Shown piece by piece: positions 1-8,399 of a DNA stretch of 64,000 nucleotides. The notes beneath the pieces were generated by a model. The model saw nothing but the letters and a program-made list of their open reading frames with translations, made no database searches and was not told where the DNA came from. The translations under genes were made by a program, and so were the position numbers. Each line of letters starts with the position of its first letter. The stretch's first letter is position 1. Source of the DNA: Betaproteobacteria bacterium (GTDB lineage Bacteria > Pseudomonadota > Gammaproteobacteria > Burkholderiales > Rhodocyclaceae); the NCBI GenBank assembly GCA_016194935.1, contig JACQAO010000028.1:86366-150365 (forward strand). The letters are read 5' to 3'.

Positions 1-1
1 C

Positions 2-724
2 GCTCTGGGTTTTGTACTGTTGCTGCGCAGGAGGCGGCTGGGCCTGCTGGGGTTCTCCATGCTTGCGCCGGCCCTGCTGTTCATGACCGAACTGGCGACA
101 GTGAGAATTCAGGAGAGCTTCGTACTGTACCGAAGCTATCTCTGGCTGCCGCCCATGCTGGCGGGATTGCCGCTGATTTTTCAGCGTCTCGCCGGGCGGG
201 GCCGCCAGGCGGCGCTGCTGCTCGGCTGGGGGTGCGCGGGTATTTGCTTTTACCTCGCGGCAGGAAGATTGTACAGTTTCTCCTCCGGCTTTCTGTTGTG
301 GGACGAAGCCATCAAGCTGGCCGACAAGCGCGGCGACACGGGGTTTCGTGAACGTCAATATGTCAATCGTGGTGGGACTTATCTGGTGGGCAGGAATTTC
401 GATCTGGCCTTGCAGGATTTCGAGCGGGCGCTGCAATGGAATTCCACCAATGTGCTTGCCCTGCTTGGGCAGGGCCAAGCCCTGTCGCAACTCGGCCATC
501 CTGCGCAGGCCAAAGTTAGCTTCGACCATGCCCTGCGCTTGAAACCAGGCTGGGTGGATGCGTACCTGGCAAGAGCAGCACTGTCCATCCAGCTCGGCGA
601 CCGGCAAGCCGCCATTGCTGACTTCGGGCGGGCCTGTGCGGAGAGATCAATGTTCGCTTGTTACGCCAAGGAGAAGATGCTTGGGACTAGCGGACCCATT
701 ACGATCACCATACCCAGACCCTGA
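2..724 (+). CDS. Membrane protein with C-terminal TPR repeats (5' end off window)
   Basis: The reading frame is open to the left edge, so the protein is N-terminally truncated here; the first in-window TTG at 20 is unlikely to be the true start. What remains begins with three or so hydrophobic stretches (around residues 15-30, 45-60 and 70-90 of the visible part), followed by about 120 residues of tetratricopeptide repeats with the usual A/G-L-Y/F-A-P pattern (for example LALQDFERALQWNSTNVLAL and KVSFDHALRLKPGWVDAYLA). The membrane part plus TPR layout resembles the TMTC-type glycosyltransferase/TPR proteins and the large TPR proteins often placed beside pilin genes. A role in pilin glycosylation or assembly is inference from its position upstream of pilA. 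It is separated from pilA by an AT-rich stretch holding the pilin promoter. Confidence 0.75.
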   Translation, partial: ALGFVLLLRRRRLGLLGFSMLAPALLFMTELATVRIQESFVLYRSYLWLPPMLAGLPLIFQRLAGRGRQAALLLGWGCAGICFYLAAGRLYSFSSGFLLWDEAIKLADKRGDTGFRERQYVNRGGTYLVGRNFDLALQDFERALQWNSTNVLALLGQGQALSQLGHPAQAKVSFDHALRLKPGWVDAYLARAALSIQLGDRQAAIADFGRACAERSMFACYAKEKMLGTSGPITITIPRP

Positions 725-732
725 CAAAATTC

Positions 733-747
733 GTCACATTATGACAC
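733..747. promoter_or_regulatory. Possible PilR-type enhancer half-sites upstream of pilA
   Basis: GTCACATTATGACAC is a near inverted repeat (GTCA-N5-TGAC) about 85-100 bp upstream of the sigma-54-type promoter at 832. The spacing and the TGTC/GTCA content suit an enhancer site for a PilR-like activator. The match is short and the assignment is inference. Confidence 0.3.
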
Positions 748-831
748 CGTAAAAATATTCCCTGCTTGATTAATAATGGTTAATTTTATTTTGTATATTA
801 ACTTTCAATACGTTAATAAACTTTTGGGTAC

Positions 832-847
832 TGGCATGTCGATTGCT
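832..847 (+). promoter_or_regulatory. Sigma-54 (RpoN) promoter of pilA
   Basis: TGGCATGTCGATTGCT fits the RpoN consensus TGGCAYG-N4-TTGCW, with the invariant GG at -24 and GC at -12 correctly spaced. Transcription would start near 858, about 40 bp before the pilA ATG at 899. RpoN control through PilS/PilR is the known pattern for pilin genes in many proteobacteria. Confidence 0.8.
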
Positions 848-850
848 GTA

Positions 851-880
851 TGGACAATGTGTGATCGCACACATTGTCCA
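851..880. repeat. Perfect 13-bp inverted repeat at the pilA transcription start
   Basis: Two perfect 13-bp arms, TGGACAATGTGTG (851-863) and CACACATTGTCCA (868-880), are separated by ATCG. The structure covers the predicted start point (about 858) and ends 5 bp before the AAAAGGAG ribosome binding site. It could be an operator for a dimeric regulator or, if transcription starts at its left edge, a 5'-terminal mRNA hairpin that stabilises the pilin message. It has no T-tract and is not a terminator. Confidence 0.75.
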
Positions 881-898
881 ATTTAAAAGGAGTTTTCC

Positions 899-1336
899 AT
901 GAAAAACCTGCAAAAGGGCTTTACCCTGATCGAACTGATGATTGTGGTCGCCATCATCGGTATTCTGGCTGCAGTCGCCATTCCTTCGTACCAGAACTAC
1001 ACTCTGAAAGCGAAATTCACCGACGTTGTGAGTGCTGCGGGAGGGCTGAAGACCGGCATTGAAGTGTGCGCCGCAGCTGGCAACTGCGGGAGCAATGGCA
1101 CCGTCTCTGGCGTCACAGCGGGCTCCAACGATGTGCCAGCGCTGCCTGCGGCCTCTGGCATGTTGGGTTCGATCAGCGTCAACGGCGCCGGCGTAATTAC
1201 CGCAACTGCCGTCACTACCAACGGGTTAAATGGAGAAACCTATATCTTGACACCCGCTATGTCTTCTACAGATGGCAAGATTACCTGGACTGTCAGCGGT
1301 AGCTGTAAGACTCGTACCGCAGGCCCACTCTGCTAA
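899..1336 (+). CDS. pilA: Type IV major pilin PilA
   Basis: 145-residue type IVa prepilin. The six-residue leader MKNLQK ends with the prepilin peptidase site G7/F8 ([20 protein letters not shown]), and the conserved Glu at mature position 5 is present, followed by the hydrophobic helix that packs in the pilus core. The C-terminal part has two cysteines ([13 protein letters not shown]) that should form the pilin D-loop disulfide; two more cysteines lie at VCAAAGNC. The ribosome binding site AAAAGGAG is 6 bp upstream. The gene is monocistronic: a sigma-54-type promoter lies before it and a strong terminator directly after it. It is the substrate of the type IV pilus machine; FimV, a pilus-associated protein, is encoded at 58.5 kb. 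Confidence 0.97.
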   Translation: MKNLQKGFTLIELMIVVAIIGILAAVAIPSYQNYTLKAKFTDVVSAAGGLKTGIEVCAAAGNCGSNGTVSGVTAGSNDVPALPAASGMLGSISVNGAGVITATAVTTNGLNGETYILTPAMSSTDGKITWTVSGSCKTRTAGPLC

Positions 1337-1360
1337 TTATTTAGCATGCTTGCAAATTAA

Positions 1361-1388
1361 AGCCCCTCAAAATGAGGGGCTTTTTTTA
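1361..1388 (+). terminator. Rho-independent terminator of pilA
   Basis: Stem AGCCCCTCA / TGAGGGGCT (9 bp, loop AAA) followed by a run of seven T. It begins 24 bp after the pilA stop and abuts the sixA remnant. Confidence 0.93.
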
Positions 1389-1390
1389 CG

Positions 1391-1540
1391 CTACAGCATC
1401 TCCGGCCCAACCACCGCCCTCAGCAGCGTTTGGGTTTCCCCCGCCCGGGCGCGGTTGGAGAACCACCACAGCGCGCCTTTCTTGCTTCCTGGCCGGACAG
1501 CAGCAGCGCGGCGAGGCGGCCCACCAGCAGAACGGCGCCG
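1391..1540 (-). pseudogene. Remnant of a second sixA 3' end
   Basis: About 150 bp aligns closely with the last 180 bp of the intact sixA at 2181 onward, in the same orientation. The remnant keeps a TAG stop (complement of 1391-1393) and encodes KKGALWWFSNRARAGETQ and a VVGPE-type C-terminus. Relative to the intact copy it has lost about 13 bp and about 18 bp at two places, each between short direct repeats; the 13-bp loss destroys the frame. Homology ends near 1540, so it is only a 3' fragment. It and the intact sixA bracket the toxin-antitoxin pair, so the duplication probably arose when that cassette entered. Confidence 0.85.
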
Positions 1541-1627
1541 CTGGTCAGGTTTGTCTTCATTGCGCTTGTATTCCTGATCTATAAGTAATACGCTGTAGTC
1601 ATCTGTGATACTCCATTGAGGTGCATG

Positions 1628-1906
1628 ATGACTACACCCGTGAGCGTTCGATTAGACGAATCCATCAAAGCGCGGATGGATGCCTTGGCGGGTCAGCGCC
1701 AGCGTCCGGCGCATTGGCTGATGCGCGAGGCAATCGAACAATATGTTGACCGCGAGGAGAAGCGCCTGACATTTTTTCAGGCTGGAAAGGATGCCTGGGA
1801 GCACTATCAGGCAACCGGTCAGCATGTCACTGGCGCAGAGGCTGACGCATGGCTCGCGCAGTTGGAGGCTGGTAACAGTATTGATCCGCCGGCATGCCAC
1901 GGCTGA
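1628..1906 (+). CDS. Ribbon-helix-helix antitoxin (CopG/ParD/RelB type)
   Basis: 92-residue protein whose first 45 residues form a ribbon-helix-helix DNA-binding domain (VSVRLDESIKARMDALAG, then RPAHWLMREAIEQYV), followed by an acidic tail expected to wrap the toxin. Its stop overlaps the toxin start by 13 bp, the usual translationally coupled antitoxin-toxin order. Such antitoxins neutralise the toxin and repress their own promoter. The start is chosen at ATG 1628, 6 bp after the GAGG ribosome binding site; ATG 1625 is also possible. The pair sits between the remnant and the intact 3' end of sixA. Confidence 0.9.
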   Translation: MTTPVSVRLDESIKARMDALAGQRQRPAHWLMREAIEQYVDREEKRLTFFQAGKDAWEHYQATGQHVTGAEADAWLAQLEAGNSIDPPACHG

Positions 1907-2184
1907 TCTGGACCGGCTCAGCGCTGACCGACGTAGAGCGTCTGTATCAATTCCTGGCATTGAAAAGTCCCGATGCCGCACGACGCGCAGTCGGGGCGAT
2001 ACGTGGCCAGGTACGCATTCTGGCAACCCAGCCCGGTGTTGGGCGCGCCTTGTCGGACACCGAACCTGAGTACCATATTTGGCCGATTGATTTCGGCGAT
2101 AGTGGTTATGTTGTGCTTTACCGGTTTGATAGCCGACAGGTAACCATCCTTGCCGTACGTCACCAACGGGAAGCAGGGTTCTAG
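1894..2184 (+). CDS. RelE/ParE-family toxin
   Basis: 96-residue basic protein with the RelE/ParE fold signature: N-terminal IWTGSALTDVERLYQFLA helix pair, central RILATQPGVGRALSD, and C-terminal strands GYVVLYRFDSRQVTILAVRHQ. Family members either cleave ribosome-bound mRNA (RelE) or inhibit gyrase (ParE). The LYQFL...P.A helix and the VRHQRE end look more like the ParE side, but the target cannot be settled by eye. Its TAG stop (2182-2184) overlaps the TAG stop of convergent sixA (complement of 2181-2183) within the palindrome CTAG, so the cassette ends exactly at the sixA stop codon. Confidence 0.92.
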   Translation: MPRLIWTGSALTDVERLYQFLALKSPDAARRAVGAIRGQVRILATQPGVGRALSDTEPEYHIWPIDFGDSGYVVLYRFDSRQVTILAVRHQREAGF

Positions 2185-2654
2185 ATCATCTCCGGCCCAA
2201 CCACTGCCCTCAACAGCGTTTGAGTTTCCCCCGCCCGTGCGCGGTTGGAGAACCACCACAGCGCGCCTTTCTTGATGGTCCAGTCGGCTTCCTGGCCGGA
2301 CAGCAGCAGCGCGGCCAGGCGGCCCAGAGTGGGTTGGTGGCCCACCAGCAGGACGGCGCTGCCGCGTTGTCCGTCGCCGTCTGGCCAGTCGGCGAGGGCC
2401 AGCAGGTCGGCGACATCGGCGGCAGTGCCGATGCCGGGTTCGATGTCGAAAGGCAGGTTCAGCGCTTGCGCCGTCTGCTGGCAGCGCAGGGCGGGGCTGA
2501 CGAGGATGCGCAGATGTTTTGGCAGTTGCCGGCGCAGCCAGTCGGCGATGTGCCGGGCCTGTTTCTCGCCGCGCGAACTCAGGCGGCGTTTCAGATCAGG
2601 CTGGCCGGTGGTCGCCTCGACTGCTTCGGCATGACGCCAGAGTATCAATTCCAT
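2181..2654 (-). CDS. sixA: Phosphohistidine phosphatase SixA
   Basis: 157-residue histidine-phosphatase-superfamily protein, close to the length of E. coli SixA (161). The catalytic RHG-like motif is at the N-terminus (MELILWRHAEA), with the second conserved Arg in SPALRCQQTA and the second catalytic His in LLVGHQPTLGRLA. SixA removes phosphate from phosphohistidine in phosphorelay or PTS proteins. I chose the ATG at 2654 because MELILWRHAEA matches where SixA proteins begin; an upstream GTG at 2693 would add 13 residues. A broken second copy of its 3' end lies at 1391-1540. Confidence 0.9.
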   Translation of the reverse strand: MELILWRHAEAVEATTGQPDLKRRLSSRGEKQARHIADWLRRQLPKHLRILVSPALRCQQTAQALNLPFDIEPGIGTAADVADLLALADWPDGDGQRGSAVLLVGHQPTLGRLAALLLSGQEADWTIKKGALWWFSNRARAGETQTLLRAVVGPEMI

Positions 2655-2708
2655 GGTCTGATCCCGGGTTGGAACGGACATAATAGTTTTCACTGATTGC
2701 AGGAATAT

Positions 2709-4337
2709 TTATCTCAGATTGTCACATAACTCGATTGCGAAATTTGCCGTATTTCTGAAAGGACGGGTTGCAGGTGGGATAAATGCAGTCGAGTCCGGGC
2801 TATCTGCGGGTGAAACCGCCGGCGTTTCAAGGCCGCCAAGACGTAGCCATAAAGGAAACAGATTCGCATGTCTCAGTGGCTGGCCGGCATTAGTTTTGAG
2901 TACCGCCAGAGCTTGAGAATTGACATCAGCATAGGCCTGATTCCAGGCAACAAAAGCCGGGACTTTGATTTCCACAGACGACACCGTGACTGATCCCGCG
3001 TGTCTCCACAAGCCACGGCTGTCATCTTTCAGGTTTTCTCCGTGATCTGAAGTAAATATCATCACGGCAGGGCGTCGCTCATCTTCGAGCATGGCAACTA
3101 TGCGGGCCAGCACTTGCCCTGAATACGCCACGCTATTCGCGTACTGAGCCCGCTCCAACGCCAACCCGGATAAACCATCTGTAGAAATTACAGCGGCATT
3201 CTCCGGATAGCGATTTTCATAATCGAAATGGCTGCCTAGCATATGAACAACTGCGGCACTTAGCGTCGAACCCCGCAAAAAACGTTGAATTGCAGGCAGC
3301 ATAACTTCGTCGGGTTTTAATGTGGAAGACCTGAGGGGGAACTCTGCTACATCCCATCCATTCTCCCCGAATATTCCACTGTCCTGATTCGATATCCATG
3401 CCGTTGTAAAGCCTGCCTGCTTAAAATAAGCTAGCCCGGAAGGTCGCGTATTTGCATTGCCGGGCTCATCCTCGGGCTTGACGCCGGTAACCAGCGGCGA
3501 TACGGAGTAAACCGTGAGTGTGGCGCCAGCACAGACATCGCTGAGCCAAACCATTCTTCCAGATACGAGTTGCTTCGTTAGCGCTTTTGTTAAATCAGGG
3601 CGCAGTAGAGGATTGAAAGTGTCAGCCCGTTCACTTTCGCCGATGACTAAAATGACAGCCATTGGACCATCCAGTTGCCGTTGCACGGCGAGAGGAGGCG
3701 CACGCTTATTATTGACAAACTCTGAAGGCGCTAGCACGGAGTCGGGCAACCGACCCATAATAAAATCGGCAACCTTCCAAAACAGTCCAACTGGCCAGAT
3801 TGCCTCGATGTCGGCAGACGTAACCAATGCCCATGAAGTACGCTTACCATACCAGTAGTCATGCTGGATGATGGCGGAGAACGTGAGCAATAGCAGCCCG
3901 GCAAAAATTCCTCGCCGTCGCCGTTGGCCGAAAACAGGTTGGCGCGGCGCATGACATGCTGCCAATAACGATACCCCAAAAATTATCAGGACAACTCCCG
4001 ATGCAAGCCAGTGCGAGCGCAGCCATTCAGTAATTTCCTGGAAATTGCTATGAGTCAGTGCAATCACTGTACCCACATGAGGTGGCCCGCCGAACTCATG
4101 GGAAAAAACTGCCCACACGGCAGCTACTGGGTAAATTGTTAGCGAAATCAGCCACAGTGTCCGCTGAGTAAGCGGGGTGGCAAGAATGGCGCTGCCGAGT
4201 ATGACCGTGAGTAATGCTTGCTCTGCAAGCCGGTTGATCTCGTAAAATCCAGAGAGCAATGCCCAGGATGGCCAGGTAAACGCAATAAATAAGGCGATTG
4301 GCGTCCGCCAAAAAAACTTCAGGAATGTGGTCGACAT
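2709..4337 (-). CDS. EptA-like phosphoethanolamine transferase (sulfatase family membrane enzyme)
   Basis: 542-residue inner-membrane protein with about five N-terminal membrane segments (first 170 residues) and a C-terminal alkaline-phosphatase/sulfatase-fold domain expected in the periplasm. Metal and catalytic signatures are visible: VILVIGESERADTF, the likely nucleophile Thr in CAGATLTVYSVSPLVTG, HMLGSHFDYENRYP and IFTSDHGENL. EptA/CptA-type enzymes move phosphoethanolamine from phosphatidylethanolamine to lipid A or core sugars. The ATG at 4337 (AAGG upstream) is preferred over a GTG at 4352. Its start overlaps the end of the upstream gene by 19 bp, so the two are probably coupled. By eye this pair is less GC-rich than its neighbours, which may indicate transfer. 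Confidence 0.82.
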   Translation of the reverse strand: MSTTFLKFFWRTPIALFIAFTWPSWALLSGFYEINRLAEQALLTVILGSAILATPLTQRTLWLISLTIYPVAAVWAVFSHEFGGPPHVGTVIALTHSNFQEITEWLRSHWLASGVVLIIFGVSLLAACHAPRQPVFGQRRRRGIFAGLLLLTFSAIIQHDYWYGKRTSWALVTSADIEAIWPVGLFWKVADFIMGRLPDSVLAPSEFVNNKRAPPLAVQRQLDGPMAVILVIGESERADTFNPLLRPDLTKALTKQLVSGRMVWLSDVCAGATLTVYSVSPLVTGVKPEDEPGNANTRPSGLAYFKQAGFTTAWISNQDSGIFGENGWDVAEFPLRSSTLKPDEVMLPAIQRFLRGSTLSAAVVHMLGSHFDYENRYPENAAVISTDGLSGLALERAQYANSVAYSGQVLARIVAMLEDERRPAVMIFTSDHGENLKDDSRGLWRHAGSVTVSSVEIKVPAFVAWNQAYADVNSQALAVLKTNAGQPLRHANLFPLWLRLGGLETPAVSPADSPDSTAFIPPATRPFRNTANFAIELCDNLR

Positions 4338-6826
4338 TTTGCCTTGTCCCACTCTAGTGCCATCGCGTTATCACTCAGAGGCACGCAGCCGGAATAATGA
4401 TTGGGGTCGAGACGTTGCGGGAAATGACCTGTGACCCATCCCTCCGCATCCAGTGCAGTGTGAATGCGTTCCTTAAATTCAGTTGAATTCATTAACCTGC
4501 TTGCAAGAGTATGGACATCAACATCTCGCAAATGGCCGTTAACTGCAACGATGCCGTTGCTGATCCGGTAAACTTCCGGGAACTGCTGTAGCGCGGTGGC
4601 TTCGATTGACGTTGCTCCTGTGGTGTTAATGAACAGTATGCCGTTGGCGTTTAAATGGGCGCGCGCCAATTGCATGAACTCGAGTGAATGCAACATGGTG
4701 GCCCCCTCGCGCCAGTGAAAGGAATTGTTGATAATTATGGCGTCAAAACGAGTCTTGTCGGCACGCAGCCACTTGCGGCCATCGGCAGTGACGTGCTGTG
4801 CGCGTGAAGCATGAAGGATTTCAGAAACCAGTGGTTCCCGACTAATCATGGATGTGTAGCCGGCGTTTATCTCCACAGTAACGAGTTCTCGAACGTTTTT
4901 AAACGAAAGGATCGCCTTTGCCCAGGATCCTGATGAAAGGCCTATTTCAAGGACTCGCAGGGGCGCAGGGCTCATGGCAATCGCAATATATGCGCGATGG
5001 ATCAAGTTGGTATCCAGCAGCGGATCAATATTAAAGCGTCCATCGTAGGCGCCGCCACCTATGACGATATCAGCAGTTGGGTCTGACTTGACCGCAATGA
5101 TCCCGGCTCGTGTTTCAACAGTAGAAACAAATGACTGCTCGGTAACGCTGCCGTTATACAGCCACTCCTTCCAGTGTCCATATATTATTTCTGATGCGGG
5201 CAGGGCGATGATGGTCATTAAAACTGGTAATGTGGCAGCGGTGCGTACCAACGATTTGCCTGCCGCCACTGCAAATATCAGAGCAAGCAGCAACGCTCCC
5301 AACGTAGCCATTGCCAGGCATTGGGATGTTGTGAAATGATCCAAAAGCACATAGCCGGTGATGGCGGACCCGGCCACTGCCCCCATAATATTGGCTGCGT
5401 AAACTAAACCAAAATGTACTCTGCCATTTTGATTGGGACGTATGGCGCCTGCAACCAGGGGCAGGGAGCTTCCCCCAAAAAAACCGAGAACCGCTAAAGC
5501 TAACGCCAGCAGTAGCGCACCAGCCGAGGTTACTGTAACGCCGCCAACCAGTGCTGCCAGGGCCGGCAAGAACATCGTTGCCAACGCGGTAAAAGCCCAT
5601 ATTTTGCTGGCTTCTGCCAATAGCGCCGATTTATCTAGTTTGGCGATGCGTTCACTGCCAAGTCCCATTCCAAGCAGAAATGCGCCCACGCCCAGGCCAA
5701 AAACCCATGGCCGGGACGCAGTGGCCCAAGACATCATGCGGAGCAACAGAATTTCCTGGCTGATGCTGACAAAGCCAGTTGCTATCACCAGCACAGCAGC
5801 CGCTGGCCAGGAAAGAGGCGTGTTTGACATATCTATTGTCATGGGCCGTGCCCGTGGGATTGCACCCTTGGGCCATGCAGCGGATGCCAGTAACACCAGC
5901 AAGGCAGTCAGTCCGTTGATTATGGCTGCCAGCCGGGTAGCGCCAATCAGACCTGTAAATGGAAACAGGGCCGTTGCCGAAAACAGTGCTGCTGTTGCGG
6001 AGCCGAGCGCATTCAGCGCATATAACCGCCCGACATTTTGGTGAATCTCAGGGACTTTATTTCTCAGCGCCTCTACCAGGATCGGCAAAGTCATGCCCAT
6101 CAATATTGTAGGCGCGAGCAGGGCGCCTGCCGCCGCCAGAATGACGACACCGGGTGCAAGTGAGCCACTTACCTGTAGACCAACCCATTCCAGCCAGGGC
6201 GCCGAGAAAAATCCGAATAAGCCTATTGCCATCTCAATCAGGAAAAATACGAAGATGGCTTTATTTTCTGAAAGACGCTGCGCCAGTTTTTCACCAAGCA
6301 AGGCTCCGCAACCAAGGCCGCCAAGAAAAACGGCAACGATTACAGTCACGGATTGTCCGTCGGCGCCCAGCAGACCAATAAGCATGCGTTGCCAGGTAAT
6401 CTGGTAGATCAGTGCTGCCATCCCGGAAATAAAAAATATGCCCCGAATCCCTTCTACCGATCCCAGCAAGGCGCGCCTCTTGTCGGGAGACTGCAGCAAG
6501 ACAGTGAATATGGCGCGCCCGGAAAACAGTAAATAGGCAAACAACAACCCTGATGCCGAATGAAATGGGAGGAACACGATTACGGCGGATGCCAGCAGTA
6601 ATGCTGGCCAATCAGCGCGTCTCGAAAAAAGCGTCGCTTTTGTTGCCTGTAGATAACCGTCGATCAGGCATGCCGCAGCAGCACCTAGTAAAACGAGCAC
6701 TAATCGTGTGGGCAGGTTTAACAGGGGGTCCTGCAAGAACTCAGCCCATTCCTCAGGTACTGAGATGAGCCACTTTGTGACCAGAAGCACTGCTGAATAA
6801 GCGGCAAGAAATAGAGAGAATTTCAC
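4319..6826 (-). CDS. Polytopic membrane protein fused to a spermidine-synthase-like domain
   Basis: 835-residue protein. The first 520 or so residues are strongly hydrophobic, with a dozen or more membrane segments, including the family hallmark FFISGMAALIYQITWQRML and GCGALLGEKLAQRL. The last 280 residues form a Rossmann methyltransferase-like domain of the spermine/spermidine synthase family, with the glycine-rich loop VLEIGLSSGSWAKAIL, VTVEINAGY and FDAIIINNSFHWREGATMLH. Soluble polyamine synthases have an acidic active-site motif that I do not see intact, so polyamine synthesis is doubtful; the substrate is unknown. The predicted start is a GTG without a clear ribosome binding site, so the N-terminus is uncertain. 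It is the first gene of a two-gene unit with the EptA-like enzyme. Confidence 0.8.
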   Translation of the reverse strand: MKFSLFLAAYSAVLLVTKWLISVPEEWAEFLQDPLLNLPTRLVLVLLGAAAACLIDGYLQATKATLFSRRADWPALLLASAVIVFLPFHSASGLLFAYLLFSGRAIFTVLLQSPDKRRALLGSVEGIRGIFFISGMAALIYQITWQRMLIGLLGADGQSVTVIVAVFLGGLGCGALLGEKLAQRLSENKAIFVFFLIEMAIGLFGFFSAPWLEWVGLQVSGSLAPGVVILAAAGALLAPTILMGMTLPILVEALRNKVPEIHQNVGRLYALNALGSATAALFSATALFPFTGLIGATRLAAIINGLTALLVLLASAAWPKGAIPRARPMTIDMSNTPLSWPAAAVLVIATGFVSISQEILLLRMMSWATASRPWVFGLGVGAFLLGMGLGSERIAKLDKSALLAEASKIWAFTALATMFLPALAALVGGVTVTSAGALLLALALAVLGFFGGSSLPLVAGAIRPNQNGRVHFGLVYAANIMGAVAGSAITGYVLLDHFTTSQCLAMATLGALLLALIFAVAAGKSLVRTAATLPVLMTIIALPASEIIYGHWKEWLYNGSVTEQSFVSTVETRAGIIAVKSDPTADIVIGGGAYDGRFNIDPLLDTNLIHRAYIAIAMSPAPLRVLEIGLSSGSWAKAILSFKNVRELVTVEINAGYTSMISREPLVSEILHASRAQHVTADGRKWLRADKTRFDAIIINNSFHWREGATMLHSLEFMQLARAHLNANGILFINTTGATSIEATALQQFPEVYRISNGIVAVNGHLRDVDVHTLASRLMNSTEFKERIHTALDAEGWVTGHFPQRLDPNHYSGCVPLSDNAMALEWDKAKCRPHS

Positions 6827-6881
6827 TGAACTATCGACGCCTCTGAAGTTTCAACCGGCAAAAAAATATTCTAGTTGGTTA

Positions 6882-8399
6882 TCAAGATAGCTGCGGCAGC
6901 TGGAGCCGGGCAAGTTTTTTCATCTGGTCCGGCAGCCGCCCCAGCAATACCCCGTGGCGCGAGGCGTGCCAGCCGCCGACCAGCGACACGGCTTCGCGCA
7001 GGCGCGGGTCGTCGCCGGCGCAATGCATCAGCAGCAGGCCGGCATTCGCCAGGTCGTTGAGTTGGCCCAGCTCGTCCTGCAATACGCCCAGTTGTTTCAG
7101 CAGGCGCGCGAGCGGCTTGGCGGCGGCCAGCGGCGCAAAAAATTCCAGCGCATAACGCAAGCGTTTGATGCCGATACGCAAGCGATGCAGCGACACCGGG
7201 TCTTCGATGGAGGCGGCTGCGGCAAGCCCCTGTACATGCTTGCGCAGGCGCTTGAGCCGTGCGTTGGCGAAGGTTGCCAGCGTATCGCTGGCGTCGCCCC
7301 GGCTATCTGTGGCATCGAATGGCGAACGATGCAGCAAGGCCGTTGCCAGCAGCAGCAAGCGGCCATAGGCAGGCGATTGCAGATGGTGCGCGGCGGCGGC
7401 GCGGGCGTTGTACTGCCGGTCGGTGACCGCGCCTGTCAGCGCCGCCAGGCGCGGCTCGCCGGGCAGGGCATGCATTACCGGGGCGGCAATTTCGGACAGC
7501 AGCACGTCCAGATCGCGGGCGTGGCCGAGCCGGGTCATCAGGATGCGCAGCGGCGGCAGCAGTTGCTCCGCCAGCGCCGACGGCAGGCGTGGCGAAAACA
7601 GGCGCAGGGCGGCGCGCAGGCGGCGCGTCGCCACCCGCATCTGGTGGATGAATTCGGGATCATCGCTGCTCAATGCGCCATCGAGATTGGCTTGCAGATG
7701 TTCCAGGCTGGACAAGGCGATCAGACGGAAGGCATGCAGCGGCGTGTCCTGCGCGGCCAAAGGGATGGTGCGCGCCCTCGACGGCTTGACCGGGGCGCCC
7801 TGGAACAGACGGTAGCCGCGCTCGGCCTTGCTGAGATTGGACGGCGTCAGCGGCAGGCGTTCGCCCAGGGTTTGCGCCAGCTTGAACAATTCATCGACAT
7901 CGCCGGCGGCGAGTTCAATCTCCACTTCGGAAATGGCTATGCGCCGCCCGGCGGCGGCGATCCAGCCGCGATCCAGCATCAGCAGCAAGGCGCAGCCGGG
8001 TCTGGGTTCGAAGCGCCAGATGTTGCGGCGGAAGCTGGTTTCGAACAGCGGCGCGATCTGGTCGCGCAGTTTGGGCCGCTCCAGCCAGTGGCGTACCTCT
8101 TCCGCATCGACAGAGGAAAAATCGAAATGACCGGCGTAGGGCGTCTCCCATTCCGGTCGGGTGGTGAGTCCCGCTGCGGAACTGCCGGCGCACTTCACCG
8201 TTTGCAACCAACTGCGCCCCTGCTTGCGCAGGCGCAGGGCGATACCGCGAGCATGCAGGGCGAGCGACGGCGTGTCGTAATACAGATTGATGAGTTGATG
8301 CGACTGCCGCGCAACCGCCTTGCGCAAGACCGGCTGACGCAGCAGCAGGCCTTGCATGGCGGCAGGCAGGGCGAGCTTGAGTTCGATCTCGTTGGGCAT
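6882..8399 (-). CDS. CYTH-CHAD domain protein (inorganic triphosphatase type)
   Basis: 505 residues. The N-terminal CYTH domain (about 1-205) opens with the defining ExExK motif (NEIELKL) and has further charged tunnel residues (LYYDTPSLALHARGIALRLR, EVEIELAAGD). The C-terminal CHAD domain (about 225-500) is helical and carries the conserved His/Arg elements (HQMRVATRRLRAALRLF, LGHARDLDVL, LHRLRIGIKRLRYALEFF). E. coli YgiF has this architecture and hydrolyses inorganic triphosphate; CHAD domains bind polyphosphate. GGAGAAATTC precedes the ATG. It is probably monocistronic: the next gene upstream is more than 240 bp away across a repeat element. Confidence 0.92.
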   Translation of the reverse strand: MPNEIELKLALPAAMQGLLLRQPVLRKAVARQSHQLINLYYDTPSLALHARGIALRLRKQGRSWLQTVKCAGSSAAGLTTRPEWETPYAGHFDFSSVDAEEVRHWLERPKLRDQIAPLFETSFRRNIWRFEPRPGCALLLMLDRGWIAAAGRRIAISEVEIELAAGDVDELFKLAQTLGERLPLTPSNLSKAERGYRLFQGAPVKPSRARTIPLAAQDTPLHAFRLIALSSLEHLQANLDGALSSDDPEFIHQMRVATRRLRAALRLFSPRLPSALAEQLLPPLRILMTRLGHARDLDVLLSEIAAPVMHALPGEPRLAALTGAVTDRQYNARAAAAHHLQSPAYGRLLLLATALLHRSPFDATDSRGDASDTLATFANARLKRLRKHVQGLAAAASIEDPVSLHRLRIGIKRLRYALEFFAPLAAAKPLARLLKQLGVLQDELGQLNDLANAGLLLMHCAGDDPRLREAVSLVGGWHASRHGVLLGRLPDQMKKLARLQLPQLS

